Origin: Myxocyprinus asiaticus
Lineage: Eukaryota > Chordata > Actinopteri > Cypriniformes > Catostomidae
Length of the DNA: 64,000 bases
Reading direction: 5' to 3'
Assembly: GCF_019703515.2 (NCBI RefSeq)
Contig: NC_059348.1
Coordinates: 25,822,656 to 25,886,655, forward strand
Part shown: positions 54,559 through 64,000 of the stretch, piece by piece
Layout: each line of letters opens with the position of its first letter
How positions within the stretch are numbered: the stretch's first letter is position 1
Position numbers and translations under genes: made by a program
The notes under the pieces: generated by a model
Databases searched by the model: none
Seen by the model: only the letters and a program-made list of their open reading frames with translations
Told to the model about the DNA's origin: nothing

Positions 54559-54600
<42 letters not shown>
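54559..54600 (-). repeat. (CT/GA)21 tract upstream of AMOTL2
   Basis: Pure dinucleotide run about 190 bp upstream of the predicted first-exon donor. It could be polymorphic, and GA/CT tracts near promoters can affect nucleosome placement; the latter is inference. Confidence 0.8.
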
Positions 54601-54601
<1 letters not shown>

Positions 54602-54604
<3 letters not shown>

Positions 54605-57600
54605 CAGCAGTTCGGCTTGCGTCCACCGGGGTTAACGTGTTGGACACATTAATGTATCACTATAGAGACGCTGATCAGTGATGTCATGTTAATAGAGAAA
54701 ATAACTTGCGTCAGAAGGTGTGACCCAAGCTGAAAGGTATGCAGACATGTTGACACAAGAAACAGAATACAAATAACCAGAGATAGAAGATCAACCTTTG
54801 TGTGTTTAAGCATATTCAAGCTATCTTCTGTATCAATTACTTCAGTTTCTTTCACTTTTGGCACCCTTTATTCGATTGAATGGTTTCACAAATAAAAAAC
54901 ACGTGTGCAGCTGAGGTGCAATCTGACACCCCACAAATCACCTGTGACATCAAAATGTGAATAAAAAATACAAAATAGGAAAATCCAGATTTGCTATCGT
55001 TCTGGTCCACCATTTTAAGTTGTGATTTTTTTCCCCTCCATATTTCAATAGTCCAAAACAAGTTGTCAAAAGTAAACGAGGAGGTAACTCCCTGCAATAA
55101 CCATAGAAGACAGGGTGGTAACTTTTCTCACTTGCCCTGTGGTTATATGAATCTTCAGGTTCCATTATGAATGAGAAAAGGGTGGAATTCCACAGAGGGA
55201 GCTGGCAGGAATGTTTAATCAGTTCAGCTGAGCTATACATTGCAATCAAGCACCATAGATTCTATGAAGTGCAGGGTAACTTGGAATAACAAGGAAAACT
55301 TCATTTGCACCCATGTTATGATATTGAGCAATCCAGCACTCGCATTCCCCTCTTGAATTGACTGATAGCAGGGTATTTCCGGCTAAGTTTCAGACATTGA
55401 CTCAATGGGAAACAGACGTATGGTAGAAATGTGACTACTTGATTGCAGGTGTGAATGAAGGAAGCAGTCATTGGCAAGTCTCTACAAATCTAAGAAAATC
55501 TGAGCCTTCCTCAAATCATTCCTGGAAGCAAGTGTAAAACATGAAAGCATCTCCTAGTAGCATGAACTTCTATGTAACGCCTCTCAATCAAAGTGCTCTC
55601 TCTTTCTGTTTTTTATCAACAGCCCCTTTGGTGGCCCAAACCAAACCAGAATATCTCCATTCCTTTAGCCTTTGTCTTGATGTCTTAGACCTTTCACTAA
55701 TAAACTGCCATGTGGGCCTTTTTTTTAGAGGAATCACAAGACTTGAGCGCTGAGAAAGGATAACAACTGATTGGAGAAAATACAGACAGAATGAAACTCA
55801 GCACAACAGGGATCAGTTGCGGTTATCTGGAACGTCCAAAGCAGGCACTTGGTATAGGGGACTAGAGAGGATGCTCTGTTCTCATCACAGTTATGCCTTT
55901 ATTGGTTGCAAATGGCCTGGCATATTTTCATGGCACATTTGTGATTTAAGAGGCGATTGAAGCATGGCCTACTGAGACAAGACACAATGGACTAAGTTGT
56001 TTATGGACCTCCACTGCTCCAGGCCAGTTTCTTTCTAGATATAAAGAGCAAAACTGTATCAAAACAATCCTTGATATGAGTAAACATATTACATTTCTTC
56101 AAAGAAAACTCCTTGCAACATTCTTTAGAATATGTTGTGAACACATTCTGTTTAAACACATTGACACAAATATAACACAAAGCATTCACAATACTTTGTG
56201 AGAAAGCAAAGTGCTTAATTAATCTCAGTCATAATTCACTGTACTCACACACTGGGAACTGAGACAACTAAAAATGAAATATTGTCTGTATCAGTGTTGG
56301 GAAGTAACAAACTAAAAGTAGCGACACTAACTTAACCACATTTTTCAGTAGCGTGACAGTAGCTCAGATGTTTTCACAATGCTACATTTGTCACAGTGTA
56401 TTGCAAATGCAGCAATGGCGGCGAGGGAGTAATCAAACTGCTTTCATATGTAGTGCTGGGAAATTAAAGCAGGGAATGGGTAAAAGAAACATGCCATAAC
56501 GAGCGATGAGGGACTGCTGTGCTAAGTTCACAAGGCAGAGGCTGGATCGTGATTAGATGAGATGCCTGATTTTAGTAAAAGGATGACTTATGCTTACTAC
56601 GAGTTCTCTGACAGAACTATCGCATAAGCTTGCATTTCAACTCCATTATATGAAATAGAGTGTTTCTAGTTTTTTTACTTTATAGTCAGCATCTCTCAGG
56701 TCTGACTATAAAGCCCTTATTAAATATTGATCCTGTGATATTATTTAATTCTGCAATCTGAACTTCTGTTATTTATTTAAAGGTAGCTGGACTGTAGTTT
56801 GACTACTTTAAGTTATGAGTAGCTTGTGCGACCCCGCGTCTTTCTGCATGGACTGTGTGTTTTGTCTTCGCTATACAATATGTATCATTTCATTTAATTT
56901 CAACCGACTGATCTCAGTTCAGGACACTCTGGGCTGTCATTAAAAAGTTAAACATTTGACGCACAAAGTCATGTGACAAAACAACATGGCACCGATCACA
57001 GCGGAGCTTGTCTTTAGGAGAAATGCCAACAAAACTACATCTGGTAAGAAACCTAATTATGTTTTTACACTGAAACCTGTTTAAGTCAAAGGACTAGACT
57101 CGCTAGTTTCATCCGACATGCCGTTTTAAAATTTGAGCGATTTATCACAAAATGGCACTCTGTTAAGCAAAATGACCACTATTGTGTACTTTAGCGCTAT
57201 ATTTTCCCTTTAGAAATCCTATATTTAGTGTGCATTTTAACACTAAGAATCAATGGGTTCATCCAAAACCTGAAAAATGTTGCTTTCAGAGGCTTTATGT
57301 GGAGTTAGGATGAAAATGAGGTGCATGTCGAATTGTTCTGAGACCAGTGAAGACAGAGAGCAAGTCATTCACTAAATAGGGAGCAAGGGAGCATCCTATA
57401 GCTTTCCTATGCAGCTAAGTGCATTCACTTTTAATATCCAACCAAAAGTTCAGGCTTAGGCTGCAGATGAGGTTTGGACCACTCAATATGGTTGGCAGAC
57501 ATGGGACAATGGTAATCGTACATAGATACAGAATTTATTACATTTAATTTTATTTTAACATGGTTGGCAGTGATTGGACGATGCTGGCCATTACTTGAAT

Positions 57601-59915
57601 CAGAATTAATTATTTTAATTTCTAATTGGTAAAATGCTTCAGCAGTGGCTATCACTTGTTTGTTTGACAGTGCAAAGAGAGAACATTGAGATTTTGTTGC
57701 CAAAGTAGAAAAAAAGTATTTATTACTATTTATTTGTCACTATTTATTTATTTATTTATTTATTTTTTTGTTACCCTGTAGGTAGCAAAAGATGCATTAC
57801 AATGCTACACTTAGGAATGATTAGGTAAGGAGAGTGTGTACAGAGTTTTTTTTTTGTTGTTGTTTTTTTTCTGTGTCTGTTGGGTGTTATCAAGAAATGA
57901 ATAGACACCTGTCCCTTCATGTCACCCATGCACTGCACTGGTTACATGGGCACTAAACCCACAACAATTAATGTTTATACAAGTCACAATTGCTATCAGT
58001 GCACTGTACTCTAATGTCCACCTGTTTTAAAAGATCCAGTGTTCCAAGAAGATCCAAATACATCAGTAAAATTAGATCTATTGTTAATTTTGCCCAAGAT
58101 TTGTGTAAAAGAAATCACAAAACCTTTAATGACAGTTTATTGTGGTCTTATGGTGGAATTATTTGTCGTATGAATGGCATCCTTTGTACTCACATTCTTT
58201 AAAAACTCTTATCAGTGTCATTAGACATAATTAGCCTCATATACAGCATTCCTCACGCTCAAATCGTTCTTATGACTTGCTGTCACTTCCAGCAAATACT
58301 TCTGAGTCATAAATGTGAAACAAGCAGCACTACACATGTTCAGACCTCAAACAGGTCAGTATTCTTATTTTTCTGGAAAATTAGGAATTACTCCACAAAA
58401 TCAAACAGGGATCAGATGGGGATTGCAAAAGCAATGCTCATTAGATCATTAGGGTTTGTAGTCAGTACATGGACATAAAAAGTGACAGGCGATATGACAT
58501 AATTACAGATGGAGTTGGTTCTAATCACCTAAATAGCTTCCCACTGGATCAGGAGAATGCAGCTTATTCAGGAGAGTCGCTGCTTTAACCGGTCGTGTGC
58601 CCCTGAGCAAATAGCTGCCCCTGCTAATGTTGATCCAGCACATAATGTAGCTCACACTCAGTGGTTTTGCCCACCAAGGTGGTGGAGAAAAGAGAAATAG
58701 ATATAAATGTTAAAATGATTCTGCATGCTATCTTTTTAATTGAATAATAAAAAAAAAAGTTTATTACAAATTATATTACCAGCATATTAATTTGAGTGAA
58801 AGCTGTTTTGAAAAATTTACATAAATTTGAGAATCTCTTAATATTTGGTATGTCCCTCTTTTGTTTCAGTGACAGCATGCACTCGAGCTGGCATGGACTC
58901 CATACAGACAGAGAGAGAGAGAGATGTTTACAAGTGATTGTATTGGTCATAATAGTGTAAGAAACTTCATGAGCCATCTTGTTATCTTTACATAATGGCA
59001 CTTCACTTGCGTGCTGATAAGATAATAGCAAACAGTGTAGGTGTGTATGCCTCTTGTAAGAACAAAAAACACTTTAATAAAACTAGAGTTGCCTTTCATA
59101 AAACTTTAGCAGTTAACTCCATAATTTGTTTGTACTTAGACAAAGAACACAAGATACAAGAACACTAAAATGCACATCAGGTGCTTTATTTCTGAGTAAC
59201 TATGTCATTTGAGTGAACTTAAAATAGGGTTCTTGTCAAACTGAAAAAAAGAGTCATTGTGTTGAAGCCTTACAAGATGGCTACTTTTACCACTGTGGGA
59301 AAATGTCCTTAAATACAAGTCATTTTAGCTGAAAATAACTCAAGTCAAGCCCCATATAATGATGCGTGGAATCATACCAACATGGACTGATACAATCTGA
59401 TCACCCATAACTAAAGTATATAAACTGAGTTTATAAGCTTTCTGATTTCTCATCTGGTCAAATTCTGAACATGACACTTAATCCAGTCTCATTGTATGAG
59501 TGTGTATTATATTGTATATGTGTGTCTGAATTGTTGCCAAAACATTAATTGAGAACTCACCCAGAGGACGTTATGTGAGCAAAGGCTCTGTTTACATGTA
59601 GCCAGCGTGGCAGCGGCTTGTTCTCCGTCTATCCTGTTACACTTCATTAGAGGAGCAACACAAATTTAAGACATTTTATGAAGGTTGATACTGACTTCAG
59701 TGTGCCATTATATAACAGCGATTACTTGAGGAACTGAAAGGGTCATTAAACTTGTAGTGAAAGAAATGTAAGAAAGAGATTTCCTTGAAAGTTTTCTAGG
59801 TTGCAAGACAGAGATCATTTAGATAATATAGGTTTTACCACATGAAGCACATTTTTTAAGGTTAAACTTTTTTTGAGTGTAGGTTTGAGAGAAATCAGAT
59901 CCTTCAAACATGTCC
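54602..59915. other. Intergenic region without a supported gene
   Basis: No coding exons recognised on either strand. A dispersed-repeat fragment starts at about 56292 (agtgttgggaagtaac, cagtagctcag), with related wording near 56785 and again at 62110-62160, of the type found at the ends of fish DNA elements. (TTTA)n lies near 57740. The rest shows nothing to me. Confidence 0.5.
58770..58925 (-). repeat. Dispersed-repeat fragment (Tc1-like family)
   Basis: The words atatttggtatgtccctctt and acagcatgcactcgagctgg, then catggactcca, belong to a widespread fish DNA repeat. Ends not resolved. Followed by a short (GA)n. Confidence 0.4.
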
Positions 59916-60638
59916 TTAAAGGTATAGTTCATCAAAAAAGGAAAATTCTCTCATCATTTACTCACCCTCATGCCATCCCAGATGTGCAGAACTTTCTTTC
60001 TCCTGATGAACTCAGACCAAGATTTTTAGAAGAATATTTCAGCTCTGTTGGTCCTTTCAATGTAAGTAAATGGTGACCAGACCTTTGAAGCTCCAACCGC
60101 ACATAAAGGCAGCGTAAAAGTAATCCATACTCTAGTGGTTAAATCCATGTCTTCAGAAGCGATATGATAAATGTGGGTGAGAAACAGATAAATATTTATG
60201 TCATTTTTTACTATCAATCTCCATTTTCACTTTCATATTATTCTTCTTTACTTTTGGTGATTTACATTCTTTGTGCATATCGCCACCTACAGGGCAGGAA
60301 GTTTGATTTATAGTAAAAAAAAGGACTTTTAAATATTTATCTGTTTCTCACCCACACCTATCATATCATTTCAGAAGACACTGATTAAATCACTGGAGTC
60401 ATATGGATTACTTTTACGCTGCCTTTATGTGCTTTTTGGAATTTCAATTCTGGTGACCAAATCCATGCATTGTGAGGACATACAGAGCTGAGATATTCTT
60501 CAAAAACTCTTTGTGTTCAGCTGAAGAAAGCAAGTCATACACATCTGGGATGACATGAGGGTAAGTAAATGATGACAGAGTTTTTTTTTGGGGTGGGGGG
60601 TGGGGAGGGGGGGGTGGGGGTGGTAACTATCCCTTTGA
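59916..60638. mobile_element. Long TTAA-type MITE (about 720 bp)
   Basis: Left end TTAA then aggtatagttcatc; the right end, in reverse complement, begins aaagggatagttacc, so the termini are inverted, with the right TTAA mutated to TTGA. Long internal inverted segments (gcagcgtaaaagtaatccat against atggattacttttacgctgc) make most of it self-complementary. A G-rich stretch lies just inside the right end. Confidence 0.75.
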
Positions 60639-62189
60639 TCTTCAAATGTCAGTGTGCTTTGTTTTTGCCATACGGCCCTACAAAGCCAGTTTTATTATTT
60701 TTTTATTTTTGTATTGTTCAGCTAAATGTGGGTTCTGTGTTTTCTCTGAATCTTGAGGCAAATTCATCCAGATTTTGGTCATTACTCAAACAAAAATATG
60801 TGCACACTTTAAAAACACTCTTTTGTTAGGTTGGTAACCTAAAAATGTGGTAACATTTCAACCAAGTATATATTAACATGACTAAATCAATCTGACTACA
60901 AAAGGTTAGAAAAAGATCCTTAAGGTAATAATTTCAGGTTACCACGTTTAACAGTGTAGTTACTGCATTTTGGCTTTGCATGGCAGCATAGTTCCCCTGA
61001 AAGGGAGCAAGAACATTGTTACATCCTCTGTACAACAATGCAAGCTGTTCAAAACATCAGTACAATCATAAACACATCAGTTCAAGAACAATACAAATGT
61101 TTAGTGGAGGCTGGCACAAATATGTGTTTTGAGTGATGGTGTGCATTATGAGCCATAGCGTGGGAATTATGGGTGGAATGTGAAGGGCATGACCAACAGC
61201 ATATCACAGGAAATGCATGCAGCTCATCCGGCAAGGATGAGAAGGGTAATAAAACACAAACTTTGAAAAAGTACGTGAAGGACGATAAAAACATCTGTGC
61301 CTTTCAAAGATTATCACCAATCTCCACTCTCAAATCATTCTTTTGAAGTGAAGAAACAAAAAACAGGGCAAGACACTGACATAAAACAGGCCAAAAGTAA
61401 ATAAGAAAATAAGGCAGCAATAATCTGTTTGTAGTACTTTCAGTTGTCCAAGTCATAGCAATTAAAAACAGTCGAACAGGGCACTACTCTGGGTTTATCT
61501 CAAACAAACACAGTAGAAATGACAAGTATGTAGTTCTGGATAATACAGTGTTTGTTTTTGCGTTATTGTGGTACAATTCATCTGAAGGTATGCAAAATAC
61601 TCGCCTCTTAATCTTTTATAGATCTAGTCACATTCCTCTGCATAGACTTGCGCATGATTTGTCAGAGATGAGATAGAAGCCAGCTCAAACTGGGATTATT
61701 GTTATTCATTGCAATTAATCTTCACTTTCTCAACAGACAGTTCTACCGTGGGTTTCAAACAAATGAAAAACAGGTGATCTACTTGACATTATTTAGGGAG
61801 CCATTACAGGAAATGGAGAAGCAGGAGCAGAGGTTCTATACTTTAATTTGGGGCAGTTTAGGATTTTCCATGCAGTTACGCTTTGAATCTGCCAAAAATT
61901 GTCTTTCCAGCTGGAATGGATGTGTAGAACTGTGCAATGTGCTGTATTGTGGTAGTTCCGAATGGAATGGGCCTGGGTACGAGCCATACTAGGTGAATCA
62001 GAAGGGATTGAGCAATGTGTAGGAGTATTTGAAATGGTAACAGAGCTGTGATGACCTGAATTATATAGGTACTAATATCAATACCATGTTTTCTTTAATA
62101 GTAATAATGGGCAGTGCTGGAGAGTTACTAACTGAAAGTAGCAACGTAACAGTAGCTCAGCTATTTTCCGATTAACACTTTTTATTGAC
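60639..62189. other. Intergenic region without a supported gene
   Basis: Open frames are short and unlike known proteins. Nothing else recognised apart from the repeat fragment near 62110-62160 that borders the LINE. Confidence 0.5.
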
Positions 62190-63798
62190 TCAGACAAATG
62201 AAACGGAAAAGCAAACATATATACACCGAATCAACTTTTAACCCCCATTATTCCCTTTCCCCCTCCCAATCCGCAACCCCACCCTAACCCTCAACAAATA
62301 TCCCTGTGTTAAAAAAATAAATAATAATAATAATAATAATAATATATATATATGTATATATAAAATAATCACACACATTTAAAACTAGCATTAAAAATGC
62401 CAAATATCTGCCCCAATTTTATTAAATAAATCCAAGTTTCCCAGCCTTCTATATGACATTTCTTCGAATGCCGCCACCCTGCCCATCTCTGTGCACCATC
62501 CCTGAAATGAGGCCGTTCCAGCCGACTTCCATCCCCTAAGAATGATCTGTCTGCCGATCATAACACTGGCTAGGACCCAATTTTTTATGTATTTATCCCC
62601 TATGTTAATGACCGCCCCATCGCCTAAAATACAGAGTCTGGGGCAAAATGGAATTTGAGTGTCCAATATGTCACACATAAAACCCTCAACCAAAAATCTT
62701 GGATCTTAACACACCACCAAAAAACATGGGTTGTGTCCCCATCATCTGATTGGCATTGCCAGCAGGTGGGTGTGTCTTTAAGACCAAGCCTATACAATCT
62801 AGAGGGGGTCCAATAGAATCGATGTAAAATCTTGAATTGCATAAGGCGCACCCTTGCATGTCTAGATGTAGACTTTATGTTTTTTAGAATCCTTGCCCAC
62901 ACTCCCTCCTCCAATACCAAGTTTAAATCTTTCTCCCATAATCTCTTGAGAGAAGTTGAAGCTCCGTCCCCCAGACTCTGAATTAGCAGGGAGTAACACA
63001 CTGATGCCTCATGACCTTTTCCAAAAGCAGTAATCACCACTCCAAGAGTATCCGCCACTCTAGGGGGATGTATGTTACATAGAAATAGTACAGAGCAGGT
63101 GACACAGCTGTAAATACCTGAAGAATTGAGACCTGGGAATCCCAAAATGTTGAACCATATTTTCAAAGGATCTCAACACTCCACTCTCATATAGGTCACC
63201 GAGCGTATTAACCTCCCTCACAATCCACTCTGTTCAGCAGAAAGGGGACTTATTAATACATAATTTGGGATTCAGCCATATGCTAGAAGCAACATTTAAA
63301 TAGATGTCTGAATTAAACACTCTGGACACTTTTGTCCATACCGCGTGCAAATGCGAGATAACGGGGTGTAACTTAACTTCTCCGGTTAGTTTGATAGAAA
63401 GGCTTTGGAATGGCGAAATAGGGGCAAGAACTTCCTGTTCAATACAAAACCAGGGAGGGGCTCTCTCAGGTGGAAGCAACAAATGAGCCAAATGTCTGAG
63501 ACTGAATGCATAATAATAAAACAAAATCTTGGGTAGGCCTAGCCCACCTTTTTCAATCAGCCTATGTAACTTACTGAAGTGTAATCTTGGACGTTTACCA
63601 TTCCAAATGAAGGAATTTGCTATGCAATCAAATTGCTTGAAATAAGAAAAGGGGACATCTATAGGGAGAGATTGTAGCAGGTAGTTGAATTTTGGAATAC
63701 AATTCATTTTAATAACATTAACCTTCCCAATCATAGATAAAATGAAGCCCACCTGCCCACATCACTAGAAAACCTTTTTATTAATGTGTCAAAATTAA
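62190..63798 (-). mobile_element. 5'-truncated L1 LINE (ORF2 C-terminal part)
   Basis: On the minus strand, from about 63798, broken frames encode the end of an L1-type ORF2. They include NFDTLIKRFSSDVGRW, NVIKMNCIPKFNYLLQSLPI, FDCIANSFIWNGKRPRL, RHLAHLLLPPERAPPWF, IYLNVASSIWLNPKL, then a Cys/His segment CWQCQSDDGDTTHVFWWC typical of L1 ORF2 ends, finishing near 62391. The endonuclease and the RT core are absent, as expected for a 5'-truncated insertion. Frameshifts near 63760, 63234 and 62640 make it dead. A (TAA)n tract and C-rich 3' region follow (62245-62345). Confidence 0.85.
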
Positions 63799-64000
63799 AT
63801 CACACAACTAAATCACATAACTAAATCACACAAATTTGCTGGGAATAAAAGCAATTCAAGCTTGAAGTACATGTAACTTCATGTTTTTACGAGCCATGTC
63901 TGCAGGGGGCAGTCAGCGTTCATCAACAAACCTCACAAGCAGCCACAGAATGAGCCGGTCACATAGGACACGTTCATGACAGCTGGACAAAGCACAATAA
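63799..64000. other. Right edge of window
   Basis: Contains three near copies of aaatcacacaact (63798-63832) at the LINE border. Nothing else recognised. Confidence 0.4.

Noticed and set aside
62624..63752. Host protein-coding gene on the minus strand
   Set aside because: The wording is L1 ORF2 and the frames are broken; it is a LINE fragment.

Overview
This is vertebrate nuclear DNA from a teleost fish, most likely a carp-like (cypriniform) species. The evidence is GT-AG introns, host proteins with clear vertebrate orthologues, and dense repeats of fish type: a DIRS retrotransposon, Tc1 elements, TTAA-flanked MITEs, tRNA-derived SINEs and a fish-type L1 LINE. The order-level placement rests on repeat style and is inference.

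Layout. (1) At 629-787 (+) lies the last coding exon of a SAP130-like gene, a Sin3/HDAC corepressor subunit. (2) At 3775-27750 (+) lies a complete unconventional myosin of the MYO7B type. I assembled 47 coding exons that join in one frame to about 2155 residues: motor, IQ neck, short charged segment, MyTH4-FERM, SH3, MyTH4-FERM. One of its introns (20719-23677) has U12-type AT-AC signals. (3) At 28710-37274 lies a decayed but structurally complete DIRS-type (tyrosine-recombinase) retrotransposon with inverted terminal repeats and an internal complementary region. A Tc1 element (31334-32914) is inserted in its reverse transcriptase, and a hAT-like non-autonomous element (35160-36619) carrying a 37-bp minisatellite lies near its 3' end. 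(4) 37275-46191 is AT-rich intergenic DNA with no gene I can support. (5) At 46192-53610 (-) lies a complete AMOTL2-like angiomotin gene: nine coding exons, about 694 residues, with a non-coding 5' exon near 54370. (6) From 54.6 to 62.2 kb is intergenic DNA with MITE and Tc1 debris. (7) At 62190-63798 (-) lies a 5'-truncated L1 LINE.

The three host genes do not form a pathway. SAP130 next to MYO7B matches the human 2q14.3 arrangement (from memory), which supports the MYO7B call over MYO7A. MYO7B acts at the tips of brush-border microvilli. AMOTL2 is a junctional scaffold in Hippo/YAP control. I found no new molecular system. The observations most worth a second look are the AT-AC intron and the readable circular-junction record in the DIRS element.
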